Source: Mantis religiosa (lineage: Eukaryota; Arthropoda; Insecta; Mantodea; Mantidae). From it: DNA of 64,000 nt. The notes under the pieces were generated by a model. That model did not search any database. It had not been told where the DNA came from and saw only the letters and a list, made by a program, of their open reading frames with translations. Location of the stretch: the NCBI GenBank assembly GCA_030765055.1, contig CM060947.1:218573271-218637270 (forward strand). Direction: 5' to 3'. This document shows positions 24,876-38,560 of this stretch, one piece after another. Made by a program: the position numbers and the translations under genes. How positions within the stretch are numbered: position 1 is the first letter of the stretch; every line of letters starts with the position of its first letter.

Positions 24876-26519
24876 TTTCATTATTTGGATAAAATATTAA
24901 CATCAAGCTGAAGAAATGTATAGACGGCATTCGTTACAGGGTAAAACAACTGAATATTGTGTTGTTTTGTTTTCTGAAACCTTAGTTCAGAAGGGTTTGA
25001 AAATTAAATTACGCTAAATGTCTAATAAATTCGTTCCTTGGCCAACGATTTAAATATCCTACAATATTCAGGTGCAATCTGGTATGAAATGCTTTGTTTA
25101 TATTAATGGAAAGTAGTACTCAATGTGATCTTAAAACAATTCAAACTTCCTCTGTGAATCAAGGAGGGAGAGAAAGGAGAGAGATGTACTTTTTCCTCCA
25201 AGTGACCCTATCTTCAAACTTCTTAGAGCTCGCAACGCCATTTAACTGCAATCATATTTGTTTTCCCTAACTACAAACTTTACATAGGCTCGTGAAAAAA
25301 AAATTAAGGCAATGCTGCTGAAGTACGAATTATCATTTTTCTCCACATTATCAAGTAGATTTTAACTAGCTTTAAAACAACATAATTCTGTTGCTGTATT
25401 ACAACAAAACCCATGGAAACCAGTGAGATTACATGGCATTAGTGAAAGGTGAGTTACAAGAGCGCCTTTATAGATTCGTTAAATGCTGTTGTCAATATAC
25501 AACGTTTACCAATAGATTGAGTTTGGTTGCAAAAACGCTCTATAAAGCTATTGGATCCATAAAGAGCCCGTTATCTTAATGAGCCGAAAATCGGACCCAT
25601 AACTGCTAACGATTTGCAAGTACACTTTCCGCAATGTTACATCGTAATTAGGAGAATGGGTATGATTAGATAGTGATGTTAAGGGAACGTAACAAATACA
25701 CGCAGGCCTATTGCGGTAATAAATTAATATTCGAGAGCCATTGTATGAAACCACTTTATTATTCAATACAATCATCTGGTTTTGTTATGTATTTATTCTG
25801 CACACGTATTATTGGCCTTGTGGCACCATCAGCAATCTGCATACTGTAGTATTGTATCAGGGACGCTGGATAGATTATCCAGCTTTTTTGTAAGGTATTT
25901 CATGCGATAGAGAGACGATCGTTATAGATTGTGTCAATCACCAAGTTTTGTAATAGTTTACCACACTATTACCTGTAACTGCTTATATGAATCACCTAGA
26001 AAAATATTATGTAATCGAAACCGTAATTCCATTGATAGCTTGGCCATAAATTGGTATAAAACATTACTGACTGGTGTGACTTCATACTGTTCATATATAA
26101 ATCTTAGGAAAATAAAGAAAACGGAAGTATTAGATGTTTAAAATGATTTACATTGCAACAGAAATTTAATTTAAAACAGTACAGCTTTACTGTACTATTA
26201 TAAATTATTTATTTATCCGTTCATCTGGATCACTAACATGATATATTTGCTAAACGCCACTAGAAAAGGTGCTCCCCTGCAACCCGATGGACTACAGAAA
26301 CATGGAGTTTCTGCGACTCTCCTGCGCTCGGCGAAGAGATGAATTTATTGAGAATTACAGCTCAAGTGATTATAGAAAAGTAGTGGATTATAAGGCTAGT
26401 AAAGCAAGGGAATTGGGTGCATATGTTATTTTGTACACACATGCAATCCTAAAGCACGACACAGCCACGTGTACTTCCCTCCGCACCTAATACCAACTCT
26501 CAGTATTACTTGACAGAGC
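24876..26519. other. Right flank of the Polinton, nothing recognised
   Basis: AT-rich DNA with no supported gene, RNA or transposon end. A GGGAGAGAAAGGAGAGAG purine patch is near 25168. Confidence 0.4.
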
Positions 26520-26880
26520 GTTGAGGCCTATCGACCTTCAGGTGACCAGCGCTGCGATTGTCCCTTATCGGGTCTTATCTGGTCGATTAGAAGAGTGAAA
26601 TATTAGTAAGTTGATGTACAGTAAGTTACGAAACACATATAGAGCGATTGGAAGCTGCGTGTGTCTATATGATATGATTTCTCGCGCCTGCCGATGCTGA
26701 TTACATCTGAACAAAGTACACATACACGGGACTCGCCGTGTATGTACGATAAGCAGAGGTAATCTGTGTTGCGGTTTCTCGCTTTGCCATGTAGTAACTG
26801 CTTCATTGCTATAGTCTCACGTAATAAGCGATGTCGCACATAATCCATCATCGAACTAATGTGCAACCGATACAATAATA
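26520..26880. repeat. Dispersed repeat family, copy 1
   Basis: The segments GTTGAGGCCTATCGACCTTC, AAATATTAGTAAGTTGATG and GATTACATCTGAACAAAGT occur in the same order in diverged form at 61110-62000, and the first also near 63370. The family is not identified. I see no coding potential here. Confidence 0.55.
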
Positions 26881-29257
26881 TATACACAAGTTAAGGAGAT
26901 TAACTGCATTCCGTATTGCAACAATAACAAGTTATGTAATTAAGCTACACATCTTGAGAATAAATGTTTACCCTTTCACGTGTTCTTGCCAATTTGTATC
27001 AAATTCAAATGAATTGCAAAGAACTATTTTAGAGTGTTGTATCCGCAAAGACTTGAAGACCGCTTATGTGGCCACAGAATAGCAATCTACCAAAACATTT
27101 TAGCCACGATGTCACAGCGATGGACGGCCGTTTACTAAATACTGAGTGCTTTAACTCGTGCCAGAACACAAAACCAATCGAGAATGTGCGCACTTCTTGT
27201 CGAGGCATAAAATAGAATGTAGGTTAGAGCTTCTTCCAAACTAGATAAACATCGGGAAGCAAATCGTGGAAGGTGAGCCCATAAACACTACGTGCTGCCA
27301 AGTGTGACGTAGCATTACGCATGTGTTTACAATCATGGGTTCCGAAATAGACGACGTGTGGTAGTGGTGGTCTCTAACAGGTGCCATTTTACTGAAAGGA
27401 CGCCGGCGCTGCCATAATAGCTTTCTGGCTTGCTGAGGGTCGTCGAGGTTCTTTACAGCACCTTACCTTCACGGACAAATATCTTCGAGTTCTGAGAATA
27501 CAGCCAATTCATCTTCACCAGTTCTACATTGAGACGCAACCTTGCTGTGAAACTTGCAATCCGAGAATGGGGAATCCTCAATATTTACCTAGCTTTCCTT
27601 AACCTGGTAGGTCATTTCGGAAAATGAATAAATGAAATCGGTGGAACAATGTATAATATGCTTAAGGATACTTCACATTCGTATTCTCAGGGTAGGCTAA
27701 AACCTCCCCAAAAAGCCTTTATAAAAGCAACTCGAGCTCGGAACCTCTAGTATGAGGTCAATATACAATCCGCATGCCACCGAGGAAGACCTCATCAATA
27801 ACTGTTTATATTTCACAAATAATACGTTAAGTGTGGTTCACATCATTATGATTTATTCCAATTTTCATTGTTACTTAATAATCTAATTCAACCTGTACAG
27901 AGATTTCGCTTTGCTTACACTGTCATTTCCTTAATGTGAACTAGTTCCACTGTGATGCAGAACAGGGTATAGCAAAGAGATACTCTCAGGGTATGCGTGG
28001 ATATGTGAGTTAGGATGGTTCTAATGATACTGGAATGACACAAAGTTTCAAACTGGTTTAATTACTGCTTCTTTTTATCATCACATCAAACTCGAAGTTA
28101 CCGATATTTCAATGTTCAGAGTTGCCGTATGTAGAATGCGTATTACTCGATAAAACTTAATTCGTTCTTCACATACATATGAACCGACAAATATCTTCTC
28201 TCATCGGTTCTGATCTGCCTTTGACCAAGACAGAAGCAGATGACCGTCTTAATCGGCTGCCAGCCGCGGACCGCCTTCCCACACAGCTGCGTGTGTCGCT
28301 TTCACCTCTGGAAGCCCTCTTTATTCACCCTCTGTGACTATTTTGTCCATTGTGATCATTAGTCTCAGTCATGCCATTATTAAGGGTCCGAAGAATACCT
28401 TTTCAAACGGAGTCAAGTGTTACTCATTTAAACCCTGCTAAGAACACGTTTCTTTTGTTAAAACAACTATTCAACCCAATGCACCTGCCTGCACGTGTTG
28501 AAACAAAGATAACTTCTTTGAAATCCATTACGATTGTTTACTTATTGCATCCCTTAATTTCGGTATCAACTGTCACTTCACTTTATTTCGCGACGTAGTG
28601 CCGAAATGAAATACGCCCGGTGTAGCCACTTCTTCCGGACGGCTTATTTACTGGGAAGTTGAGTACAACGTCCTCAATTCCAAGTAGTAACAGCATTCAC
28701 TGCATGTCACTTCAGTCGTCACAAACTTTTAGTCACACTTTTAGTCACGTGCTCGCTAAATCGCTGAATGGTTTACTTACTCACTGACTTCGCTAAGCTG
28801 AATTGCTTCGCCAAAGTGCTCGCTTACATAGACGCTGTAAGTTTCCAGAACGTTGCGCTTTTTTTTTTTTTTTTTTTTGTTCTGAGCGAACACGCTGCTT
28901 ATCTGTCTGCAATTCAACTGCCCGATACAGAGATTCCTACAACCCTACGTTACAGAATTATAATGGCAATTAACATAAAAACGAATCTTATTAATAAACG
29001 CAACTTCTAAGTCAGAAATAGACTTTATGTACAACAATGAAGCCTGATTGCTTTGATTAATTATAACAAGCAGTAGAAAAGGCCACTTTCTTAAAAAAAA
29101 TTGCTAACAAAGTGCCAAGAGGTTCAAACGAATGAAATGCCACGGCAAACACTAAATGATAAAAGCACAGTTGGTGTACAAAACTATACCACCAGTGCTT
29201 TTTAACCGAGAGCAGTGACAAAGTTAAGAAGGTCCACCGCATCCTCAACTACTTCTT
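26881..29257. other. Intergenic, nothing recognised
   Basis: No convincing gene. A T-run lies at about 28859-28878. A segment near 27980-28012 resembles the reverse complement of part of the 3' LTR near 41390-41420 (shared CTCTCAGGGTATGCGTGGAT), possibly a tiny LTR relic. Confidence 0.35.
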
Positions 29258-29632
29258 ATGAAGATGAAGAAGATGAAGAAGAAGATGAAGAAGAAGAAGA
29301 AGAAGAAGAAGAAGAAGAAGAAGAAGAAGAAGAAGAAGAAGAAGAAGAAGAAGAAGAAGAAGAAGAAGAAGAAGAAGAAGAAGAAGAAGAAGAAGAAGAA
29401 GAAGAAGAAGAAGAAGAAGAAGAAGAAGAAGAAGAAGAAGAAGAAGAAGAAGAAGAAGAAGAAGAAGAAGAAGAAGAAGAAGAAGAAGAAGAAGAAGAAG
29501 AAGAAGAAGAAGAAGAAGAAGAAGAAGAAGAAGAAGAAGAAGAAGAAGAAGAAGAAGAAGAAGAAGAAGAAGAAGAAGAAGAAGAAGAAGAAGAAGAAGA
29601 AGAAGAAGAAGAAGAAGAAGAAGAAGAAGAAA
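29258..29632. repeat. (GAA)n microsatellite
   Basis: About 115 perfect GAA units (29287-29632) after a mixed GAA/GAT start. It is a pure purine/pyrimidine mirror tract. All long open frames in it (poly-Glu, poly-Lys, poly-Phe, poly-Ser) are repeat artefacts. Confidence 0.97.
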
Positions 29633-30470
29633 AGACGTAAGCTTCCCACAGCTTATTGAAGGAATAAGAGAGGAAAAAATACACTGGATATCCTACCAGG
29701 GCTACATAACATTTTCTTTATCCTTGATTTCACAGCACTCAGATGGTGCCTGGCAAGAAGAAAGATTCCAATCATTATGCAAATAATGAGATATCCGCTG
29801 GCCGAGTTCCAAAGTATCTATACAAAGATCACGAGGCTACACAAGGATATACAGTTATATGTTTATATAATATGGGAATAGGACATCAGATAATAGCAGT
29901 TATATCACCAAGGACCTGCTGCGGTTTTATTCAAACGTATAATGCTGGCAAAAAGTATTTAACACATAAAAATTTCGAGGTATTCACAGGTTTGAAGTTC
30001 GTTACCACTTCAAGCCAATGCCGTAAGTCCATTGCCCCAGGCAGCAATAGATCTGCATCAGTAAGCTTCCAAACTTACCCACACCTGACTCTACTTAGTC
30101 CATAATATCTCTACATAACCGACCTGAAACAATGTCCAAGAAACTAAAATGAACCAATGAGCGCCCATGTATTAGGCGTGAAGAATAGCCCATCTTACTG
30201 CGACTGGCATAAATAACGAGGTGGGTTAGCCGAATGATTTGATCTTGAAGACGGAGGTGAGAGAAATTAGCTACTTCTAATGTTAAGGATGCTGGATGCT
30301 GAAATTGTTACTCTATTAACGTTAACCAAATTTGATATTTTCTGTTGCTTAAAATTAATAATGGAGTATCGAGTAAAATATCTACGGAATGATATTTTAA
30401 AAAGTTGCTTATAGTACATCTAATATACTTATTTACAATCATACACTTAATTTGGCGCAATATTAAAAGT
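29633..30470. other. Intergenic with one unrecognised ORF
   Basis: An ATG-started 120-codon frame at 29743-30105 has unremarkable composition and no motif I know; an acceptor-like TTTCACAG lies just upstream. I do not call it a gene. Confidence 0.3.
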
Positions 30471-31959
30471 GTTTCAGAAATACTTTTACAAACTTCAGGT
30501 ATAGTTTCCTCACACTAAAAGAAGTAAAAAAGTTGATATGAACATGTCCCATAATCCTTGGTTTTCGCGTTATTCCTGTCACAATGAAAGTGCGAGTTCA
30601 ACGGCCTTCGGGGTCCAACCCCAAAACTTCATTTCTCTATGCACTCATAGAAGACTTTGACCTATTGTACTACTTACGGTAGATGGCGAAGTGTTGCCAT
30701 GGAGACTTGTTTACGTTTGTTATTTGTTATCAGTCTGTCTTCAACGTTTCAATTGTGTACATGTAGCGAGTTAACTGCACGTGTTTCGTTCGACCATGGC
30801 TGGATATTCATTTCGTGAACAGGCACATGATCTTTATGTATGGTCGCGCGAATTGTAATGAACGCGATGCTGCACGGCTCTATCAGATGGAGTTCGCAGA
30901 CCGAAGACAACCGAGTCATTCAACCTTTGTCATGTTTATGGTCGCCTTGCTGAGACAGAAGCTGTTGCACCACTTACTATTGATCGAGGAAGACCAAGAG
31001 TTGTTCGTACGCCGGAATGCGAAGAACAGATGTTAAAGTGTGTCGAATAGGATCCATGTATCACTACAAGACAATTTGTTGTGGCATATGGTACATCACA
31101 CGTGACAGCATGGATGGTACTTCACGAGCAACTCCTGTATCCATATTCAACGTGTGCAGGGCCTTTCACCTGCCGTTACCCACCAGGCATAACTTTTGTC
31201 GACTGTTTGTAGCACAAACAGCCAATCCATTGTCAGTTTCGTTTACAGACGAGGCAAACTTTGTGAGAGATGGAATTACTAATTTCCACAACGTACACGT
31301 ATGGGCAGATCATAATCCTCATACTGTACTTAAGGCTAGACATCTGCAACAGTTTAGTCTGAATGTGTGGGCTGGCATTGTAGGTGACGTCTGGTAGGTC
31401 CATACGTTTTAGCAGCACGTCTTACTCGTGCTGTCTACAGACACTTTATTCAGCACACTCTTCCTGACCTACTTCACGAAGATGTGTTCCTGAATGATGG
31501 GGCTCCGGCACATTTTGGTCGCATTGTTCGAGATGCACTCACTGGTATCCACCGACCGATGAATAGGCAGAAGAGGACCAGTCCCATGGCCAGCATGTTT
31601 TCCCGACCTCAATCCTGTGAATTTCTACCTCTGGGGGCATCTTAAATCATTGGTTTATGCAGTTGCCATCCCGGATGCAGAAACGCTTCATCGACTTGTC
31701 ATGGAAGCCTGCGAAACCATTCGCCACCATATCGGAGTTCTTGAAAGGGTGCGACATTCTATGATTCGACGATATGGGCATGCATAGAAGCAAGAGGTCA
31801 TTTCGAGCATTTATTGTGAGTTTTGTATGTTATAAGCGTACCACTGTGTTGAACACCTAACAAGAAAACAAAGGATTAAGGGACACATGTTCATATGAAC
31901 TTTTTTTCCTTCTTTTGGTGTGAGGAACCCATACTCGAAGTTTGTAAAATTTGAAACAG

Positions 31960-31960
<1 letters not shown>
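30471..31960 (+). mobile_element. Decayed Tc1/mariner-superfamily transposon
   Basis: Inverted ends of about 75 bp: the left end at 30471 (GTTTCAGAAATACTTTTACA, then CCTCACACTAAAAGAAG) matches the reverse complement of 31880-31957 (with CTTCTTTTGGTGTGAGG). Between them lies a broken transposase. A GT microsatellite has grown at the right edge and hides the target duplication. Confidence 0.85.
30796..31786 (+). pseudogene. Tc1/mariner-like transposase, frameshifted
   Basis: The start at 30796 (ATGGCTGGATATTC) is followed by an early frame change, in-frame stops near 31049 and 31207, and further shifts. Recognisable pieces in order: an N-terminal helix-turn-helix region with NERDAARLYQ (about 30858-30890), the first catalytic block FTDEANF (about 31240), the second block DGAPAHF (about 31497-31517) and the third region PDLNPV.FYLWGHLKS-like (about 31605-31655). 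It cannot encode a working enzyme as it stands. Confidence 0.8.

Positions 31961-31961
<1 letters not shown>

Positions 31962-32052
<91 letters not shown>
31962..32052. repeat. (GT)n microsatellite
   Basis: About 45 uninterrupted GT units directly at the right end of the Tc1/mariner remnant. Confidence 0.97.
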
Positions 32053-32054
<2 letters not shown>

Positions 32055-32189
32055 GGGGGTGAGGGGGGGTGTAAAACTTGATTAATTTAGATTTTGAAGG
32101 ACTCAGTTTTAGAATTTTAATAATGTAAATTCACCACACAAAAAAGAGCTTAACCAAGCACCCTCTTACATTAAACGGCACGGTAATGG

Positions 32190-32560
32190 TCACATCTTAA
32201 ATTGTCAGATACCTTGACCTAATTATAGACAACAGATGCACCTGGAACGACCACATCCCTAATTTAGTTCCGAAAATAATACATCGTATTCGACTTCTGA
32301 AGCCAATCATCCAAGAAAGTCATCTCTACTCTGCAGTACAAGTTGTTGTTATACATTTTTGTCATTCGGTCTTTATGGCAGTAGGCTTCTGAAGTATGTG
32401 GATCTGCTTCATCAACACATATAAAAAGAATTCAAATCCTACAAAACAGATATTTACGAATCACAACTGATGCACCGTGGTGCATTCGTGACAACTCTTA
32501 TTAGTAACTTGGATGTTCCGGAGGTATCTGTAGTCCTCGAGGGAGTTATAAAAGACTATA
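32190..32560 (+). pseudogene. LINE reverse-transcriptase C-terminal relic
   Basis: Broken frames read like the end of a jockey/CR1-type ORF2: YLDLIIDNRCTWNDHI near 32207-32255, then RIRLLKPIIQESHLYS, followed after frame changes by HINTYKKNS- and TDAPWCIRD-like pieces. This is the well-known block between the RT domain and the 3' end. Several stops and shifts are present, and no LINE ends are seen. Confidence 0.6.
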
Positions 32561-35500
32561 CAGCTCATTTCTATAACATACTAATCCTTTGTTACGACAG
32601 ATACCAACAAATCCTACATCAATTAAAGACAAAAGATGTTTGAAAAGAAAACGACATATACACCTAATATCATAACCTTAAACACTATCGGGACTACCGG
32701 TGGTTAACATTCCATATACATAATTTATGTTATTTAACATAACCAATTTGGCAAAACTATATTGTACAAGCTATGCACAGAAAAGTGTTCATCAATAAAT
32801 GAAGAAAACGCTATACTGGTATCAAGAAAGCTTTCTCCGTCCTAGAAATCTGTCGATTTTGTTATTAAACATTGCTCAAACAGATGAGGGTGCCTCTTGA
32901 GTATAATGGTAGACGTGAATGGGTAGACCTGAAGGCTATACAACATCTGTATATCGCACATTCGCTGGATGAGAAAGAAAAACTCTTCCACTTTCTATGG
33001 GCTTTCAAATAATACCCAGACGTACATTTAGGTACATATTCAACTCAGACCAAATAATCTCCCCAACGGGAAAGCAAGAAGCTATATTTGCGTACAGCTA
33101 CAATCTGGCTTTCGGTCAGAATAGACTAGTTTATCAAGATTTCATTTCACACTTTGATGAACATCCTTCCCGGCAATGAAAAAGAACGGTGGTAAATTAA
33201 GCATGGCGTCCGTTGGCTTTCAACGAAAGGATGTTGCTTTTAGCCTCTGTCAGACCGCAAGTATTTCCGTATAAATCAGGACCAACACAAAGGCCATCTG
33301 TTGCATTCCGAAGCTTCCAGCAAAAATCGTTTAACCATTAACAGTTGCGATGCAGCCTGTAACGCGGGTTTCTTTGGTTTTGTACAAACATGACTAACTG
33401 TATACTGCAACTTTCTTTTACTACCCGAAAGCGTAAATTCTTTGAAGTGCAACCTAGAACGCCGACAAAATAACCCGCAAGTTGCACCCACCATCCTTGA
33501 ACTTGAGCTGGTATAGCCAACATATTTTACAAGTTTCTGACGCTTAAAAAATACTCGCATACCAAAACCACACTTTTGCTACAAAATGGAGGATGTCACC
33601 ATTTTCATCTCAAAGATCCGGGTCACAGTGGCCTATATAACGGATAAACACCTTCTCTGCATCTCCCATGAAGGTGGCGTGGGAGATGGAATTATCTTCT
33701 ACTACGCTAATGACTCTCCACACAAATTCATCTTAATGACGGCAACTCTCTAGTAACAGCAGAACTCCATATTACAGCCTCTTTGCAAACTGAACATTTC
33801 AGAAATAGAGACTGGAGTGTAAACTAGAATATCTTTCATCTTTATATTATGCCGAATCTGATTGCCTTTCCCTTTTATCTCATATAGTCGAACATATTTC
33901 CATAAGTGACCTATTTCTCTTCGTTATGTTTGCTTTATTAAGTATTACATTAATACACTGATACTTTCAATTATGGAGTAAATTAATATTTCATCCTAAA
34001 GGGCACCTCAATTTTAGGATTTTTTTTCCATCCACCCACTTCCCAGTGCTTCTAACAAAACTTTTTGCTCATAATTTGATTCTAATATCTACATTTTTAA
34101 TGTAATTAGAACTTATTTAAATGGTTCTATTAAATGAACTCTTGCACTCCTCACCTGAATCACGCGAACATGTGTTTGTAAAATAGGCTTTATAAATAGC
34201 AAATCTCTGTCTAGGAATGCAATACGATTTGCAAAGTTGAACTTTTGATTCCTTATTTATGAAATAAAATTTGTCTGAGGCATTACAAACTTTTAATGTT
34301 TAGATTTAAAGTACTTGTCAAAGATTATACATTCATATAAGTGAAAATAACTGTTAGTCGCACATTAATTTATCCTTTATTCTAGACAGTTTGAATTCTA
34401 AGCAGGAGAATTTTGCTGATTTACTAGCATATTTTTATGTTTCAGCTCTACATTCTATAGTTTTCGTTAAAATTAACCACTGTACTTCTGTTTTGTATAT
34501 ATTTTACTTCTTGGTAGGTATATTTTATAACCATGAAACATTCGGAAACCACTACAGAATGTTGCTTACAGGAAAATTGCTTCGTTTCTGCACGCTGCAT
34601 TCAATAGTAAGAGATAAACATTGCAAAGAAAAAAAAAAAGGAAAAACATAAAACAGCTCGATAACGACAAATTTGCTAACACAATATGATTCGTGGGCTG
34701 AAGAGCAAGTGAAAGAAGGCCCAACTACAAACAAGGAAAGATTAAAAAAAAAAAACGTAATAATGGAAGACATCCAGGCAGCTCATTACGCCTTACGGCC
34801 CACTAATATGCTAAACGCCTTGCACTAGACACGGTTTATATCTCATTTTGCCTCCTCCCCTGTGCTGCTGTTGACGTCCAAGACGCCAATTAAAATTAAT
34901 TAATGTCAAGGAAGGCCTGAAATGAAGTAGACTGTCCTCTCTCCGGGCGCAAATGTCAAGATTGCGCGGTCAAGCGTAACATGATAAAAGAACTCACTAC
35001 ACAATTAACATCCTTATTAATACTTGCTATTTCTGGGATATTCATGGTCACGTAATTAGCGACGGAATTTCTAGAACTTCAAAACAAAGACTAATGTAAC
35101 CAAACCATTGTTCAGGGTATTTGTGATCCCAGTTTCGTTTTTCCTCGCTCAAAAATTCTGAAGGTGAGTTAAAACTCACAAAGATGCTTGTGTCCTGCCA
35201 AAGTGAGCTATTTACTCTCATTCAAAACGACAGTTGTCCTTTTAACCTTTTTCTCTGATTATTACATTCCACCAACAAATTTGATAAAGATTACAACAGA
35301 AACACATGTTTTGAGATTCCCTGAATAAGAAAATGCATTTTGAGAAAATGGTCTATGTATGTGTGAACAGCATAACTCGAAAACGAAAATTTTGATAAAT
35401 ACCAAACTTTGCATTCATGTTCAGCACCATCCAAGGCTGGGACTCGAGGATTGTCAAGAAAATCCTCCCAACCCAGACTACGCTTTACTTGGAACATTTT

Positions 35501-37559
35501 TCTACAAAATTATATTTTGAAAAATGTATCTATAGATTTTGATTAAAATACCGCATGTTCAAGATATTTTTTATGAGAAATAAAATGTGTATCGGGAATT
35601 TTCTGGGAATCTCCTCAGTCTTCATTCCGGATGACGTGTATAACTGGCAAACCGAGATAGGCACAACACTTAAAACACAAAATGCTCGTTAAAGCACACA
35701 ATTTGTCAAATGCCCGTTTTGTAGAGTGAACCATTTTCGAGATAATCCTTGTCATTTTTACTAATTTCCCAATGCTTATGAACCATTTCATTCATCCGAT
35801 ATGATTTAATGTTGGAGGACGTAAATAAGGAAAATAGGGACCAGTCATTTGACTATCACTTTAAGTCTACCGTATTCTTTCATTCTCAATGTACCTACAA
35901 GAAAATATATCAGATTGTCTGCAAATGTTTATCTCGATTAACATGAAGTAAATAAAACAAGCGTCTGTAAGAAGAGTTTGTACAAGAGTACACAGATGAG
36001 TCGATATTCGATTTTTCTAGTGGTAGCAAGCAACATGAATTTTCAACGATATCACATACCAAGCCGCCTTTAACAAAAACGCAACAATGTGTAAAAACTA
36101 AAATAATATGCCAGAAGAATAAAGTTTAGTAAGAATAATTTGTGTTAAAATTAGTAGGGAAATTAATTTAAATGAAATTTTTTTTAACTTTCTCTGGGAA
36201 GTGCCCTATTGTGAGCTCTACGCCCCCCCCCCCCCTGCAGCTATACCAGGTGGTCTAACTGCCCCGTCTTTCACATAAGCAAGATATTCCATCGTGTGTT
36301 AAAAAGTTGAGAACAAAACAGGGCAGTTCCAGTTAAATGGACCGCAGTGGCGTGAACGGACTAGGTTCTGCTCCGAACAAGTGACAGTTCCCGCAATTGA
36401 ACTGGGCTGTGTAGCTTGCTCACGATACTGCCGTGCGCTTAAACTGGAGTTTCCCCGTTGCGTTCTGCAACTATTTTACACCCGAAAGGATATCTGCTTA
36501 CGCGAAGGGTAGGGCAGTTGGGCCACCCGATACAAATAATCATATCTCAGAAAATTGTTAACACGAAATTCCAGCTCCAAATTTGTTGTGCAAGTGCATG
36601 TAAAATAATGTTATAAATACCACAAACGAAAAGCTTGAAAATGTGTGATTTTCACATTATAAAACTATAAAATAAAGACAAACAATAACAGAATAGAGTA
36701 ATTCTGAAAATCACTTTCTATGCGTATTAAAAGATAGGATTTTCTCTCAAGTAGCTGTAGAATTTCTAAATAAAAAAGAAACTCAGTGAAAGTGACACTT
36801 TTTGGAGTCACTGCGTACTTCAATTTAGTAAATACTTTACGTACAATTTTAAGAGCCTTTAAAAGCAATGCATTCTAAGCAACTGAAGCGTTAAGACTAA
36901 AGAACTCAGGGTGGAGTTGTTAAACCGTTTCCTTAATTGATTTTTCATAGACTATTCATCGAAAACCGTTTAAGCATTTAGGCGAGTAATTGAATTTTTG
37001 TATAAATCATAGACATGGAGGTAAATGGGAAGTTAAGAGTTAACCGACCATGACCATGCACAAAGCTACAGTGGAGGTCATTAGATAAGATACCGTGTGA
37101 ATGTGCGTGGGCTTCCGAAACTGATAATTTTGGAAAGAAAAAAAAAACAATCCATAGATTGCAGCACGTACAAAGCGCTTTGTCATGAAATCTCCTTTTC
37201 GAAGCTGTCTTCAGAAACAAAGGATATTAATAAAATTGTGGACATACCTAATTGATCATAATAGGGCATTGCTTGAATGTTTACCAATCATTCCATGCCC
37301 ATAAAAACAGCTTTATGCGCTACATTCACTTAGTTTCTCCATTAAAATCTACATGTGCACGCATACACATACCTACACTCTCTCTAAAAACTCATTTTTT
37401 TCCATTCAGGAAACCTCGCAAGATATTCCCGTAAAATCTCAGACATCAGTTTTTATGTAATGCAATGTCTATTCCGCTAGATGTAGAGAAAATAAAAGTT
37501 AATACCTAAAATGTACTTTAACTACTATGGTCATATCACCGGCCATTCTCCTTTGGAAC
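32561..37559. other. Long intergenic stretch, nothing firmly recognised
   Basis: About 5 kb of AT-rich DNA. A short repeat at about 35300-35335 is shared with about 5040-5070. The segment near 35785-35810 (CATTTCATTCATCCGATATGA) resembles the SINE body at 4605-4635, so a SINE tail relic may be there. A C-run is at about 36222-36235. No gene can be supported. Confidence 0.4.
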
Positions 37560-37765
37560 ATACTGAAGGTGTTAACTCGTTATCTTTGGTTTTTAATTAT
37601 TAGATCACGCACACATTCACACTCTCAATCACACTTCCAGATTCTGGGGAAGATGGGGAATTATCTTGGTCGGAGAAAAATCCCCAACCCCACCGCCGGG
37701 AATCGAACCCGGGACCCCTAGCACGGCAGGCAGGTGCTCTATCAACTGAGCTACGGGGCCAGCCA
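37560..37765 (-). repeat. tRNA-derived SINE, minus orientation
   Basis: On the minus strand: box A CGTAGCTCAGTTGATAGAGC and box B CCGGGTTCGATTCCCGG. The acceptor 5' half (GGCCCCG) has no matching 3' half after the T-arm, so this is not a tRNA gene. The body (GGGGATTTTTCTCCGACCAA) resembles that in the 6205-6420 copy. Confidence 0.7.
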
Positions 37766-37941
37766 TAGTTATTTTGTTCTCACGAAAGGTGTCCTTTAAA
37801 TATTACAATCCCTATGGATCGTTAGCGGAAGCATTATTTCATATGAAAACTCTGGTTCACCGAACGGGTTTGTACATGTTGCGGGAGCAGTTTAGTTCCT
37901 TTGTGTCAGACATTTTGTGTGACGTAAGCAGCTTTATCAAT

Positions 37942-38485
37942 TGATACCGAAATTATTGTTTGCAGGAGCAAAGAATAATGATAGACGTCGAAGGAATGTT
38001 GATTCTTTGTGAGACCAAGCCCCAAGGCCAGTTTAGTTGGGGAAACTGTTTATAACAATGCCATGAATGAAAGGAACAGTGACCTTAGAAGGTTTCTAAA
38101 GGAATTGTCACTTGACATACATGAATAGGGTATTCTTCGAATCGTTTACAATGGCGACCAAAACAGCCACAAAAGGACTTTGTTTAAAAAGGAATTTGGA
38201 GAGTGAAAGTGATATATAAAGACACACACGCAGTTGTGGGGGTAGACTCTTCGGCTTGCCGCCGATGAAGGCGGGTGCGCGGCTAGAAAGACATCATAAA
38301 CATTTATCCGGCGTGTAGCCGATATTAGGGAAGAGTCAAACGTGCAGCCTATTAGGGTGGTCAACTTGTTCGGTCTTGAATATTTGTCAGGTCATCAAAA
38401 TTTATCGAGAAATATAGTTAGCATTCAGTCACTACAAACCGTGATTGGTAACCCTTGTTCGCCACCCACAAGTTTGTTTCAAAGT
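37942..38485 (+). repeat. 5' LTR, apparently missing its U5 part
   Basis: Matches the 3' LTR for 514 bp, then diverges at 38456. Compared with the 3' copy, about 160 bp are absent, including the AATAAA near 41343. It rejoins at a GCCACC...TTTxxxTCAAA segment just before the primer-binding-like site. Confidence 0.75.
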
Positions 38486-38488
38486 GGC

Positions 38489-38560
38489 GCCGCAACGTAG
38501 AGCTCGTTGTTCGACATATAAAATCTGTTACAAATTGGCGCGCCAACGTGGAGCTCGTTA
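38489..38560 (+). other. Two tandem primer-binding-site-like motifs
   Basis: TGGCGCCGCAACGTAGAGCT at about 38485 and TGGCGCGCCAACGTGGAGCT at about 38537 are near copies, and a third, TGGCGTCCCAACGTGGAAC, follows the 3' LTR at about 41480. They resemble the tRNA primer site of gypsy-like elements. Confidence 0.6.

Noticed and set aside
29215..29684. Long poly-Glu, poly-Lys, poly-Phe and poly-Ser frames
   Set aside because: They come from the (GAA)n tract; no unique coding sequence on either side.
37680..37765. Functional tRNA gene on the minus strand
   Set aside because: Boxes A and B are good, but the acceptor stem has no partner and a SINE body follows.
38146..38364. 72-aa ORF present twice (also 40994-41212)
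   Set aside because: It is an antisense frame inside both LTR copies; identical only because the LTRs are.
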